A stretch of DNA of 64,000 nucleotides from Dermatophilus congolensis (GTDB taxonomy: Bacteria; Actinomycetota; Actinomycetes; Actinomycetales; Dermatophilaceae). The position numbers and the translations under genes are program-made. The stretch lies in the NCBI RefSeq assembly GCF_900187045.1, contig NZ_LT906453.1, positions 310,001 through 374,000 of the forward strand, written 5' to 3'. Under the pieces are notes generated by a model. The model did not search any database. It worked only from the letters and a program-made list of their open reading frames with translations, and was not told where the DNA came from. This document shows positions 27,526 through 36,688 of the stretch, in pieces (position 1 is the stretch's first letter; every line of letters starts with the position of its first letter).

Positions 27526-28583
27526 CGGCTGTCTCCGAATCGGTAGGACTTACGGCCCAGCAGGAACAGGAACACTGGGGCTCCGATGAGGCCGGTCAGG
27601 ACGGAGAGGGGCAGTTCGACGGGGCGGACTGCGACGCGGGAGAGCACGTCAACCCATACGAGGAACACGGCTCCTGCCAAAGCGGCGACGGGGGTAACGG
27701 CTCGGTGGCCTCCGCCGACGAGGAGCCTGGCGATGTGGGGAACGATGAGACCTACGAACCCGATTCCACCGACGACGGCGACGATTAAGCCCACGAGAAG
27801 GGCTTGCGATACGAAGAGACAGATGCGCAGGCCTCGGACGGGCACGCCAAGCGCGGCGGCGGTGTCGTCTCCGGCGGCGAGAGCGTCGAGCCATCCGGAC
27901 AGTCCGAGGGCGGCAACGGTGGCGAGTGCGGCGGCGATTACGGGGATCCACACGTTGTCCCAGGTGGCGCCGGAGAGGCTGCCGAGAAGCCAGAAAAGTA
28001 CGGAGTTGGTGGCTTGCGGGTCTGCGGCCCAGAAAACGAGGAAGCTGGCGAGGGAGGAGAAGGCGCTGGAGAGGACTGTTCCGGTCAGGATGAGGCGTAG
28101 TGGGGTGAGTCCGCCTTGGGCTTGGGCGACGCCAAAGACCAGCAGCGCAGCGGCGAGCGCGCCAGCTAGGGCACCGACGGTCAAGGCCCAGTTACCTGCC
28201 CAGGCAGCGAACCCTAGGGCGATGACGGCGGTGGCGCCGACGGAGGCGCCAGAGGAGATGCCCAGGAGGTAGGGGTCGGCTAGGGGGTTTCGGACGAGGG
28301 TTTGGATGGCGGTTCCGGCGATGGCCAGTCCGGCACCGGCGGCGATGGCGAGGATGGCGCGGGGAAGACGCAGTTCCCAGACGATGAGGGAGGCCGGGTC
28401 CGTGCTGGTTCCGGGGCCGTTGGCGATGGCGTCGACGACAGTGGGCAGTGGGAGTGGCTCGGCACCGAACCCGAGTGAGCAGATCGCGCTGACGATGAGG
28501 GCGATCAGGAGAGCGAAGGCGGTCCAGAAAGCCGGTAGTCGGCGACCGTGGGAGGGTTTCGCTCGGCAGGTGTGTGTGTCCAA
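27522..28583 (-). CDS. ABC importer permease (BtuC/FecCD type)
   Basis: 353-residue membrane permease with about ten helices. FecCD/BtuC marks: LRLPRAILAIAAGAGLAIAGTAIQTLVRNPLADPYLLGISSGASVGA, AAALGVPVRGLR, and GGIGFVGLIVPHIARLLVGGGHR (the ATPase-coupling loop). I place the start at TTG 28583, five bases after GGAG; longer in-frame starts fall inside the riboswitch. First gene of the operon, directly downstream of the cobalamin riboswitch, whose folding should block its translation or transcription when cobalamin is plentiful. Confidence 0.9.
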   Translation of the reverse strand: MDTHTCRAKPSHGRRLPAFWTAFALLIALIVSAICSLGFGAEPLPLPTVVDAIANGPGTSTDPASLIVWELRLPRAILAIAAGAGLAIAGTAIQTLVRNPLADPYLLGISSGASVGATAVIALGFAAWAGNWALTVGALAGALAAALLVFGVAQAQGGLTPLRLILTGTVLSSAFSSLASFLVFWAADPQATNSVLFWLLGSLSGATWDNVWIPVIAAALATVAALGLSGWLDALAAGDDTAAALGVPVRGLRICLFVSQALLVGLIVAVVGGIGFVGLIVPHIARLLVGGGHRAVTPVAALAGAVFLVWVDVLSRVAVRPVELPLSVLTGLIGAPVFLFLLGRKSYRFGDSR

Positions 28584-28699
28584 CGCGACTCCAGATGTTC
28601 GCGGTGGGGCCGAGCGGATGTTACCCCGTCGCGAGGAGCGCGACAGGATGCCCAGTGGAGCGGTGTCGTTAATCCTCCGTCGGGGATCGTCCGTCCCCA

Positions 28700-28850
28700 C
28701 CGAGTGCGGAAGACAAGGGCGTGGTCTGACTCGCCGCTGGAGGCGGCTCACAGTGGCGGGACCGTGCCGGGGTTTCGCCGGCTTCACGCGCGATGTCGTG
28801 TATTCAGTTAGTGACCATAACCGAGGCGTGGGTACCTATCTGGGGTCAGA
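28700..28850 (-). ncRNA. Cobalamin riboswitch
   Basis: Read on the minus strand, 28745-28787 carries the conserved core GAAGCCGGCGAAACCCCGGC followed by ACGGTCCCGCCACTGTGAG, the hallmark of the cobalamin family (RF00174). A B12-box-like GCGAGTCAGACCACGCC follows at 28719-28735. Ends are approximate. Between it and the TTG start lie further hairpins (e.g. GTCGCG/CGCGAC at 28629-28645) that could be the expression platform. Confidence 0.85.
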
Positions 28851-28927
28851 TATCTGCTTTGAGCTGTCAGCTGCTTCGAATTGCCTTATGGATGTACCCG
28901 TATGGCTTTCGTCACGGCAGTAGGTGG

Positions 28928-29203
28928 CTATTTGGATACGAACGTGGGGATGAAACCGTTCATCTCGACTTTGGCTCCCAGGCCGGAAGAAAGGATGACT
29001 AGAAGGCCGAAGAGAACCACAAGGAGGACCAGCCCGAAGATGAAGAAAGCCAGGATTCTGTTGCTTGTGGGAATTGGTGTTGTGTCGCTGACGCCGCTTG
29101 AAAGGGAGCGGATGCCGAAGGAGTAGAGAGCGGGTAGCCCTGCTCCGACAACTAGCGCTACGGCAGTTACAGCTCCAACTTCGGAAAGGAAGTAGGCGAT
29201 CAT
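28928..29203 (-). CDS. Small two-helix membrane protein coupled to the PiT phosphate permease
   Basis: 91 residues with two hydrophobic segments (GAVTAVALVVGAGLPALYSFGI and ILAFFIFGLVLLVVLFGLLVIL) and short polar ends. Its ATG overlaps the PiT stop codon (29200-29203), and the GAGGAGG ribosome site lies inside the PiT 3' end, so translation is coupled. Family not recognised. The position suggests an accessory protein for phosphate transport (inference). Confidence 0.7.
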   Translation of the reverse strand: MIAYFLSEVGAVTAVALVVGAGLPALYSFGIRSLSSGVSDTTPIPTSNRILAFFIFGLVLLVVLFGLLVILSSGLGAKVEMNGFIPTFVSK

Positions 29204-30450
29204 CGGTCCTCCTCGGGGACGGTGGTGACAACCACCGGGGTGATGCGGACCTCGGCGACGTCAACTGGCGGCGTTTCCCAGTCGGCGTTGACGTTGTCAT
29301 GGTCGACTTTGTCTTTTTGGGAGTGACGCCACATCCACAGTGATGCGGCGACGAGGATACCCGTGACTGCTAGAGGACCGGCGACGTGCCCCAGGGCGGC
29401 GGCGAGCCACCAGGTGACGGCTCCGACGATGCCTGATGCGGGAAGAGTGATAAGCCAGGCGATCACCATGCGGCCTGCCACGCCCCAGCGGACGTCGGCT
29501 CCAGGGCGCCCTAGTCCTGTGCCGAGGATGGATCCGGTGGCGACGTGCGTGGTTGATAGCGCGAAACCCATGTGGCTAGAGGTGAGGATAACTGCGGCCG
29601 AAGCGGACTCTGCTGCCATGCCCTGAGGGGAGTCGATCTCCACGAGTCCTTTGCCAAGAGTGCGGATGATGCGCCAACCTCCTAGCCAGGTTCCAGCGGC
29701 GATAGCTACGGCGCAGGCGATCTTGACCCAGAGGGGAACGCTCTCCAGGTCAGTCCAGTGTCCGCTGGCGATGAGGGCCAAGGTGATGATGCCCATGGTT
29801 TTTTGGGCGTCGTTGGTGCCATGGGCGAGAGAGACAAGGGAAGCGGTACCGATCTGACCCCATCGAAACCCGTTCTCCTTATGTCGTTCAGCGACGCCGC
29901 GAGTGATGCGGTAGATCAGCCAGGTCCCGATTCCAGCTACAAGACATGCGACAAAAGGGGAAACGACCGCCGGTAGGAGAACTTTTCCAAGGACGCCATC
30001 CAGTTTGGTTCCGTTGCCTGCCCAGTTAACTCCTGACCATCCGATACCTGCGACGGTGGCGCCGATCAAGCCACCAAACAGGGAGTGCGATGAGCTCGAT
30101 GGCAGGCCGAACAGCCAGGTGATGAGGTTCCAGATGATCGCGCCCACGAGTCCGCACAGCAGGATCAGCAGGAGTGTCAGGCCCCCGTCGCTGACCATCT
30201 CAGGACGAGGAGCACCGTCGGCGGTCTGGATCTTGATAACCGCGTTCGTCACTGTCAAAGCGACCTCGACGGACAGGAAAGCTCCAACGAGGTTGAGGAT
30301 CGCAGAGAGCGCCACCGCAAACTTTGGCTTCAAGGCGCCGGTGGCGATCGAGGTCGCCATCGCGTTTCCGGTGTCGTGAAATCCGTTGGTGAAGTCGAAC
30401 GTCAATGCCGTGACGATCACCAGGGTCAGGAGGAGAAGCGCAGGGTCCAC
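29200..30450 (-). CDS. pit: PiT family inorganic phosphate permease
   Basis: Low-affinity phosphate/metal-phosphate symporter, 416 residues, about ten helices. The duplicated PiT signature is visible in both halves: TFDFTNGFHDTGNAMATSIATGALKPK and ASLVSLAHGTNDAQKTMGIITLAL; also GLPSSSSHSLFGGLIGA and STTHVATGSILGTG. Cytoplasmic tail is charged. Start is GTG 30450 without a strong ribosome site. No PhoU-like (DUF47) gene adjoins, unlike many PiT loci; a small membrane protein follows instead. Confidence 0.93.
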   Translation of the reverse strand: MDPALLLLTLVIVTALTFDFTNGFHDTGNAMATSIATGALKPKFAVALSAILNLVGAFLSVEVALTVTNAVIKIQTADGAPRPEMVSDGGLTLLLILLCGLVGAIIWNLITWLFGLPSSSSHSLFGGLIGATVAGIGWSGVNWAGNGTKLDGVLGKVLLPAVVSPFVACLVAGIGTWLIYRITRGVAERHKENGFRWGQIGTASLVSLAHGTNDAQKTMGIITLALIASGHWTDLESVPLWVKIACAVAIAAGTWLGGWRIIRTLGKGLVEIDSPQGMAAESASAAVILTSSHMGFALSTTHVATGSILGTGLGRPGADVRWGVAGRMVIAWLITLPASGIVGAVTWWLAAALGHVAGPLAVTGILVAASLWMWRHSQKDKVDHDNVNADWETPPVDVAEVRITPVVVTTVPEEDR

Positions 30451-30494
30451 CCATCCAGTCTGCGCCCCACAGCCGCAGGCCCACGCTGAAAGCG

Positions 30495-30539
30495 GTGGGG
30501 GCGGTTGTTGTCTTCCGCACAGACAGCAACCGCCCCCAC
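30495..30539. terminator. Long hairpin between lysP-like gene and pit
   Basis: 18-bp stem (30495-30512 with 30522-30539, one G-U pair), 9-base loop. Placed to end transcription from the permease gene at 30682; no marked T-run. Confidence 0.6.
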
Positions 30540-30681
30540 TAATCCTATGACCTGCGTTTTCCTACCTCATCGGTAGTTGGGAAAGTAAATAAATCCCTAC
30601 TTGCTGGTATCTCAACAGAAAAATTTGCGCAAGCATTTGCCTTGAAAGCGCCTCCAAAACGCCCCCAATAACAACCAACGA

Positions 30682-32148
30682 TCACGGCCGAGACAGGTCC
30701 GCCTCCAATGGATCGACTTTCTTAGACTTCGTCACCAGCTTGTGCCCCCACCACACGCTGAAGAACAAAGGAAGACCGATATACGTCGCCACAATGGCCG
30801 GCAAATTCCCCAACGGGTCAGAGAAGAAGTTGTACCCCTGCCCAACCACCACCACTGCGCACATCACCAGCGCAACAAGAGGACCAATAGGGAACAACGC
30901 CGCCCTATACGGCAAATCCTTCGGGTCGCCCCCCTGAGCCATGTACGCACGACGGAACTTCCAGTGCGACCAGGCAATGCCCATCCAGGTAATGAATCCA
31001 GCCAACCCCGAAGCGTTCACCAACCAGGTGTACGCCGTTCCCTCACCAAAGAAACTCGTGAGGAAGCACAAGGCACCCACCGCAGTAGTTGCCAACAAAG
31101 CAGGCAGTGGAATTCCTCCCTGGGTCACCTTCGCGAAGATCTTCGGGGCCTTGCCCGAGACCGCCAATCCGTACAGCATCCGCGTAGAGACATACATGCC
31201 CGAGTTACCTGCCGACAGAATCGCCGTCAGAATCACTGCGTTCATGATGGTCGCCGCACCCAAAATGCCCGCGTTCTCAAAAATCAGCGTGAACGGGGCA
31301 ATCGTGATGTCCCCGCCCTTCTCCGCACTGAGCAAACGCGAATCTGTATACGGAAGAAGGAAACCAATCACAGCGATCGCGCCGATGTAGAACAACATGA
31401 TCCGGAAAAACACCGAACGGATCGCCCGCGGAATCGACTTCTCTGGCTCTTCAGCCTCGCCAGCAGTCACCCCCACCATCTCGGTTCCCTGGAACGAGAA
31501 CCCCGCAATCATGAACACCGACAACATGCCGGCAAACCCACTCACGAACGGCGCCTCACCCCGCGTCCAGTTCTCTAAACCTGGAGCATGACCACCCAAA
31601 ATCCCCAAAATCATCGCTACACCGACCACGAGGAACACGATCACCGTGACCACCTTGATCGAGGCGAAAATGAACTCACCTTCACCGAAAGTACGTACGT
31701 TAATCGCGTTCAACGACACGATGATCGCCAAGAACAGCGCCGACCACACCCAGCCAGGGGTATCTGGAAACCAGAACTGCATCACCAACGCTGCGGCCAC
31801 CAACTCCACCGCCAACGTGATTGCCCAGTTAGCCCAGTAGTTCCACCCCATCGCAAACCCGAATGAGGGGCTGACAAAACGTGTTCCGTACGCCTCAAAC
31901 GAACCTGCGATCGGCAAATACGTCGCCATCTCACCCAGAGACTGCATCAACAGGAACACCATGAATCCGATCGCCGCGTAGGCAACCAGCGCTCCACCAG
32001 GACCTGCATTGCTGATCGTGCCACCCGAAGCAACGAACAGACCCGTCCCGATCGCACCCCCGATCGCGATCATGTTGATATGACGCGGCTTTAGGCCCCG
32101 CTGGAGTTCTGCCTGCTTACTCGTTTCCGTGCTTTCGGAACTACTCAT
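30682..32148 (-). CDS. lysP: Amino acid permease, LysP-like (APC superfamily)
   Basis: 488-residue, 12-helix amino acid/proton symporter in the cytoplasmic membrane. It follows E. coli LysP closely through most of its length as I remember that sequence: KPRHINMIAIGGAIGTGLF, GGTISNAGPGGAL, ALGWNYW-like GWNYWANWAIT, FPDTPGWVWSALFL, GFSFQGTEMVGVTAGE, ILSAGNSGMYVSTRMLYGLA. Lysine is therefore the probable substrate, but related permeases carry other amino acids. Monocistronic, with a hairpin downstream. Confidence 0.88.
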   Translation of the reverse strand: MSSSESTETSKQAELQRGLKPRHINMIAIGGAIGTGLFVASGGTISNAGPGGALVAYAAIGFMVFLLMQSLGEMATYLPIAGSFEAYGTRFVSPSFGFAMGWNYWANWAITLAVELVAAALVMQFWFPDTPGWVWSALFLAIIVSLNAINVRTFGEGEFIFASIKVVTVIVFLVVGVAMILGILGGHAPGLENWTRGEAPFVSGFAGMLSVFMIAGFSFQGTEMVGVTAGEAEEPEKSIPRAIRSVFFRIMLFYIGAIAVIGFLLPYTDSRLLSAEKGGDITIAPFTLIFENAGILGAATIMNAVILTAILSAGNSGMYVSTRMLYGLAVSGKAPKIFAKVTQGGIPLPALLATTAVGALCFLTSFFGEGTAYTWLVNASGLAGFITWMGIAWSHWKFRRAYMAQGGDPKDLPYRAALFPIGPLVALVMCAVVVVGQGYNFFSDPLGNLPAIVATYIGLPLFFSVWWGHKLVTKSKKVDPLEADLSRP

Positions 32149-32222
32149 GGGACCGCCTTGCCCGTTCGTCTTACTGCACGATTCCCGTGAATCGCGCAGA
32201 AATTATCACCCTATAAAAGAAT

Positions 32223-32263
32223 GGAGCGCCGTTGTGCCCGCGTGTCGGGCACAACGGCGCTCC
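32223..32263 (-). terminator. Terminator after the FKBP gene
   Basis: 18-bp perfect inverted repeat (32223-32240 with 32246-32263), loop of 5, 14 bases past the stop codon. Confidence 0.85.
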
Positions 32264-32276
32264 AGAGCACGTCGTC

Positions 32277-32645
32277 TCAGTCGACCGCTACAAGGTCAAC
32301 TACGAACACCAAAGTCTCGCCCGGCTTGATCACACCACCAGCGCCTCGATCTCCGTAACCCAAATGTGGCGGAATCGTGATGCGACGACGTCCACCGACC
32401 TTCATGCCGACGATGCCGTCTTCCCACCCTTTGATGACCATGCCCGCACCCAACGGGAACTGCAGCGGCTCACCGCGATCGAAACTGTTGTCGAATTCCT
32501 TACCCGTAGACCACGAAACCCCGACGTAATGCGCCGAGACAACGTTGCCGTGCGCGGCCGGTGCACCATCGCCCTCAATGAGGTCTTCAAGCAGCAACTC
32601 AGCAGGCGCATCGCCCTCGGGAATGGTTACTTGCGGTTTTTCCAT
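32277..32645 (-). CDS. FKBP-type peptidyl-prolyl cis-trans isomerase
   Basis: 122-residue cytoplasmic prolyl isomerase and folding helper. Single FKBP domain: VSAHYVGVSWSTGKEFDNSFDRGEPLQF, then AGMVIKGWEDGIVGMKVGGRRRITIPPHLGYGDRGAGGVIKPGETLVFVVDLV, with the active-site Tyr, Asp, Phe, Ile and Trp in place. No signal peptide. Start 32645 chosen because an AGGG lies upstream and the family begins here; a longer frame to 32705 adds a non-conserved tail. Confidence 0.93.
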   Translation of the reverse strand: MEKPQVTIPEGDAPAELLLEDLIEGDGAPAAHGNVVSAHYVGVSWSTGKEFDNSFDRGEPLQFPLGAGMVIKGWEDGIVGMKVGGRRRITIPPHLGYGDRGAGGVIKPGETLVFVVDLVAVD

Positions 32646-32719
32646 GCCCGACACCCTAACCGCAGCAACCCGATCCGTGGCACCACCTTCGCCCGCTGTT
32701 GGCACACATCAGACACACG

Positions 32720-32786
32720 AGTGGGGCCAGACACGCACGCCTAGCCCCACTCACACCACTCATCACAGGCAACTTGCTCCTGTGAT
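32720..32786 (-). terminator. Two hairpins downstream of the nuclease gene
   Basis: AGTGGGGC (32720-32727) pairs with GCCCCACT about 32744-32751, and ATCACAGG (32762-32769) with CCTGTGAT (32779-32786, touching the stop codon). Confidence 0.5.
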
Positions 32787-34622
32787 CAACGTCCTGTCTG
32801 CACCCCCAAAATCATCGGGTTGTGGTCGCTGGCACGGAAGGCATCTGGTGCGTACAATGCAGGTACGCCGTTGTACTGGTACGCGTATGACTCCTGCGCG
32901 TTGATATCCCACACCTTCATGTCCTGCACTTTCTCAGCGAATTCTGGCGTAGCGAATGCGTGATCCAACGAACCGGACTCACCGTTGAACACGTACGTGT
33001 CCTGCGCAGCGAATTTGGCACCCAAATCAACTAGCCCAGCCTTGCGCAGCACATCTAGCGGCTGCTCTTTCGTGTAGGCGTTGTAGTCGCCCACACTCAC
33101 CACATCCGCATCCTTGGTTTTGGCTTTCACCTCTTTAACGAATGCCACCAGACTCTTCGCCTGAGCTACCCGATCAGCGTTGGAGTTGCCTTGCCCATCA
33201 CCAGAGTCAACATTGCCTTTCCCCTGACCAGAACCTTTGGACTTGAAGTGATTCACGATCAGTGAAAACACCTCACCTTTTGCCGAAAAGGCTTGGGCAA
33301 TAGGCTCTCGCGCGTTGTCCCACACACTGTTTTCCGCAGGCTTCATCGCAGCCCCCACCGGCTCAACACGATCCCGGCGATAGATGATCGCCGTTGTGAT
33401 GAGGTCGCTGGCCTCATGTGCCTCCACAAAACCCCACACCTGCGCACCCTCAGCTTTGTTAAGCGCCTCAGTCAGCGTTCGCAGCGCCTTGTATGGGTCC
33501 GAGGGAGTCGTCACTGCCGAGTTCTCCACCTCCTGCAGAGCAATCACGTCAGCATTCAATGCGCGCAGCTCAGCAATAATTTTTGCTTCCTGACGCTTCT
33601 GCTCCTCGGCGTTATCCGCCCCTCGCGACTTGCCCCCAAACGTGACGAAGTAGTTCAGAACATTCGCATCAGCAATCTTCAGGTTTCCTGCCACCGGAGC
33701 AGGAGCAGACGTCCGGGGGCTCTTGGAGGCGAATGTTGTTCCTTCCCAAGTGCCGTCGGCAGGCTCCAGTCGGTAGGCGTCGAACCCATACGACAACACC
33801 GACGGCTGCAGCACCGACACCTGATCACCCACACGCACCGGATCTTTCACAGTCAAATACGGAGGCTGTTGCTTGTCCTTGGCCAAATTCCCACTACGGC
33901 CATCATCGAGAATGATCCGCCGCTGACGGTTCTGCTTCATCACTGCCTGAGCTGCCTTACCCGGCTGCTCCACCTCCGTCGGGTTCTTCAGCACTCCCCC
34001 CTCAGAGAGCACAACCTCACCAAACCTGTTGAGGTTGTAAACATCCGTGACAGTCAACGCATCCGAGGGACGGACATACATGCCCTCCAACGCCTCCAAC
34101 TGCGCAGGTGTAGCTGGAAGATCAAGCGTGGCTGCGGCAGGAAGCTCCTGCTTGCCACACACCGTGTTCGCCTTCACCGAAGAGATCTGCGTTAGCCCCT
34201 TGTACTCGTTCACCACCCCCTCAACGACAACCACATCACCAACAGCGACGTTCACGTGCGTTGCGCTACCGGCCGGATCATAAACAAACACACCATCACT
34301 GGTGCTTGCCTTGCCATCACCCTTGGCATCTTGAATGAAATACCCGTTATAGCCACCCTCCTGCAGGTCACCTACGACAACACCGCGCACAGTGACGGTC
34401 TTACCCTCCATGGGAGAAACATCGCCCCTCCCCTTGCACCTGCGGAATCGTCGTCGTGGGTTCACTGCCACAGCCAGCAGCCTCCGGCATCGAGGCCACA
34501 CCCAACGGCATCGCCGCCGCACCGCCGCACACAGGCCCCAGCGCAAGCCCAGCCCCGGCAAGCGCAGCCCCGGCAAGCGCAGACAAAAGAGCTAATGTTC
34601 GGCGATTTTTCTGGATCATCAT
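32786..34622 (-). pseudogene. Secreted endonuclease/exonuclease/phosphatase-family nuclease (ExeM/NucH-like), frameshifted as written
   Basis: Extracellular nuclease of about 611 residues. N-terminal signal peptide in one frame (MMIQKNRRTLALLSALAGAALAGAG...) ending TTTIPQVQGEG; the next frame continues GDVSPMEGKTVTVRGVVVGD, the OB-fold domain typical of these nucleases. The C-terminal EEP catalytic domain (about 310-610) has NVLNYF, VIALQEVEN, NHFKSKGSG, SVGDYNAY and ASDHNPMI (the catalytic Asp-His end). Removing one C from 34425-34428 restores a single frame, so it is either a sequencing error or a recent mutation. It degrades extracellular DNA in characterised relatives; the nearby 5'-nucleotidase would finish the job. 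Confidence 0.8.
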
Positions 34623-34871
34623 GGTCTTCACTTTCTGTGAGGTGGGTGCAACTCGCCCGCGACCACGCCACAGGCGAAACGAAACCCCAAGCAAAGGGCA
34701 CTAGCGAATTCCGCTGACCGAAGCTTGCTCCTCCTGCCCCAAAACCAGCCACAGACATGCCGATCCACAAAAACAACATTCGCCACACTCCCACCCCAGC
34801 CAAACAGCCGCCGCCACACATCCATCCCCTCCCACACGACACCTGCGCTGTCATTTGGCGAGAATGGCTCA

Positions 34872-35861
34872 ATGACTGCCCCCACATCGCGCCGATACAT
34901 CACGACCCTCGTCGTGCTCGCGATGCTCAACATCGCAGTAGGCGGCGGCCTCGTCTGGTCCATCACCAGCCGAGAAGGTGTCCGAATCATCCCACCCACT
35001 GCCACCGAATACGCCGCCGACGCACTCACCCATATGGACCACGGCCTGGGCGCACGCGGCCCCGCCTGGACAGCAACCCGAGCCCAGGCACTGCGCACCA
35101 CCAGCGGTAAAAACAGCTACGAACAAACCTGGTCCGCACTAGAAAACGCCACTCGGACCGCAGGGCGCGGAAAAGGCACCTTCACTACAGCCGCCACCAT
35201 CACCCCCCGCACAGACCCCACCGGCCCCATGCCCAGCGTCAACAGCGAAAACGGCATCACAACCCTCACCCTGCCCCGGGTTCCATCAAACGCCCCACCA
35301 CACAACCAGAAATACGCTGACCAACTCGCCTCAAACATCGACGTCACCCGACCCCGCACTACCTGCGGATGGATCGTCGACCTACGCGAACTGAATAACA
35401 GCGACGCCCACCCCGTCCTAGCCGGCCTAACACCCCTGTTCCCCAACGGCCCCCTCATGACCCTGACCGACAACCAGGGCACCACAACCGAAGCAGCCAT
35501 CGAAGGCGGAACCCTCACCATGAACGGCTCATGGCGTTTCGGCACCTACCGCGCCTACCCCAAAACACATGCCCCCGTAGCCGTCCTGCTCAGCCCCCGA
35601 ACCTCAGGCCCCGGAGAGATCGCCACAGTCGCCCTCACAGGCCGCCCCAACACACGCACATTCGGCGCCCCCACCAGCGGAAACGCCACCATGAACAAAA
35701 CCTGGCAGCTCTACGACGGCTCCCGCCTCACTCTGCCCACCCACCAAGCCACCAGCATCCACGGAGCCCCAGCTATCGGCTCAATCACCCCCGACAGCCC
35801 CACCCCCACCGACCACACTGAGGAACGCGCCCGCGCCTGGCTCACAAGCCAATGCCGCTGA
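34872..35861 (+). CDS. S41-family (tail-specific protease-like) membrane protein, probable non-peptidase
   Basis: 329 residues: one N-terminal membrane anchor (YITTLVVLAMLNIAVGGGLVW), an N-terminal helical part, then a peptidase S41 core (about 135-300): GITTLTLPRV, CGWIVDLRELNNSDAHPVLAGLTPLF, VAVLLSPRT, TGRPNTRTFGAPTSGNAT. In actinobacterial relatives the block after the RT reads like TASSGE and supplies the serine nucleophile; here residues 244-249 read TSGPGE, so the usual serine is not evident. It may be inactive, or use another Ser. No PDZ domain. Stands alone; start 34872 has only a weak ribosome site. Confidence 0.7.
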   Translation: MTAPTSRRYITTLVVLAMLNIAVGGGLVWSITSREGVRIIPPTATEYAADALTHMDHGLGARGPAWTATRAQALRTTSGKNSYEQTWSALENATRTAGRGKGTFTTAATITPRTDPTGPMPSVNSENGITTLTLPRVPSNAPPHNQKYADQLASNIDVTRPRTTCGWIVDLRELNNSDAHPVLAGLTPLFPNGPLMTLTDNQGTTTEAAIEGGTLTMNGSWRFGTYRAYPKTHAPVAVLLSPRTSGPGEIATVALTGRPNTRTFGAPTSGNATMNKTWQLYDGSRLTLPTHQATSIHGAPAIGSITPDSPTPTDHTEERARAWLTSQCR

Positions 35862-35881
35862 CGCGCCCCCAGCCACCAGCT

Positions 35882-36544
35882 CTACTGCTCATGCACCTCA
35901 CGCAGCAGCATCAACAACTCATCCGGATCTGCCAGAACTAGATCCGCATCACAAGCCCCCATCACGGCGACCGTGACACAACCGGCTTCACGCCCAGCCG
36001 CTAACCCAGCAGGAGAGTCCTCAACAGCCAAAGCCTCACTAGGCAAAACCGCCAACAACTCCGCCGCATACTCGTACGGATCCGGCGCCGGCTTAGGCGC
36101 CGTCACATCACTAGCCGTCACCAGCACTGGCGGCTGCAACCCCGCCGCCGCTAGCCGCCGACGAGCCAGCTCCCCCGGTGAATTCGTCACCACCGCCCAT
36201 GGCATGTCTTGCTCATCCAGCCACTGAGTCAGCTCAAGCGCCCCCGGCATAAGTGTGACATCCGCGACATCTTCAACCTCACGAGCAATGTGACGTTCCA
36301 CTTCTTCAACAATCCGTTCCTCACTCCACTGCGGAGCGAAACGCCGCATAGTCACCGGCACCGGTTGCCCATGACAAAAACTCAACACTTCCTGCGGGTC
36401 AGCCCCCACAGCCTGGGCCCATGCCGCCCATGCACGCTCAACAGCGGCATTCGAGTTCACCAAAGTGCCGTCCATGTCCATCAGGAGAGCCCGACAAGGA
36501 GCAATCAATTCCGCAGCAGAAGTCATACCTCCATAGAACGCCAT
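35882..36544 (-). CDS. HAD-superfamily sugar-phosphatase-like hydrolase
   Basis: 220-residue haloacid-dehalogenase-type phosphatase, subfamily IA. Motif I LLMDMDGTLVNS (nucleophile and acid Asp), motif II VVTNS, motif III Lys in APKPAPDPY, motif IV VEDSPAGLAAGREAG. It resembles small sugar-phosphate or glycerol-3-phosphate phosphatases (GPP/YfbT type); the substrate is not fixed. Start is uncertain: 36544 or 36526, the latter with GGAGG only one base away. Convergent with the S41-like gene. Confidence 0.88.
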   Translation of the reverse strand: MAFYGGMTSAAELIAPCRALLMDMDGTLVNSNAAVERAWAAWAQAVGADPQEVLSFCHGQPVPVTMRRFAPQWSEERIVEEVERHIAREVEDVADVTLMPGALELTQWLDEQDMPWAVVTNSPGELARRRLAAAGLQPPVLVTASDVTAPKPAPDPYEYAAELLAVLPSEALAVEDSPAGLAAGREAGCVTVAVMGACDADLVLADPDELLMLLREVHEQ

Positions 36545-36618
36545 CGGAGCACCCGAATGCGTTCAATCACCGTGGAACTCATCTCGTGTGGGCGTGGCAC
36601 ACGAAACACCACCCAGGA

Positions 36619-36634
36619 TTAAATCAGGATTTAA
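36619..36634. promoter_or_regulatory. Candidate operator upstream of hmp
   Basis: TTAAATCAGGATTTAA, perfect 6-bp arms around 4 bases, about 55 bases before the hmp start in an otherwise GC-rich stretch. Could bind a nitric-oxide or redox regulator; inference only. Confidence 0.4.
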
Positions 36635-36688
36635 CCGTGCAAAAAGGGGCTGTGCCACCCCACCACGCACCCAACACCAAGGACACCC

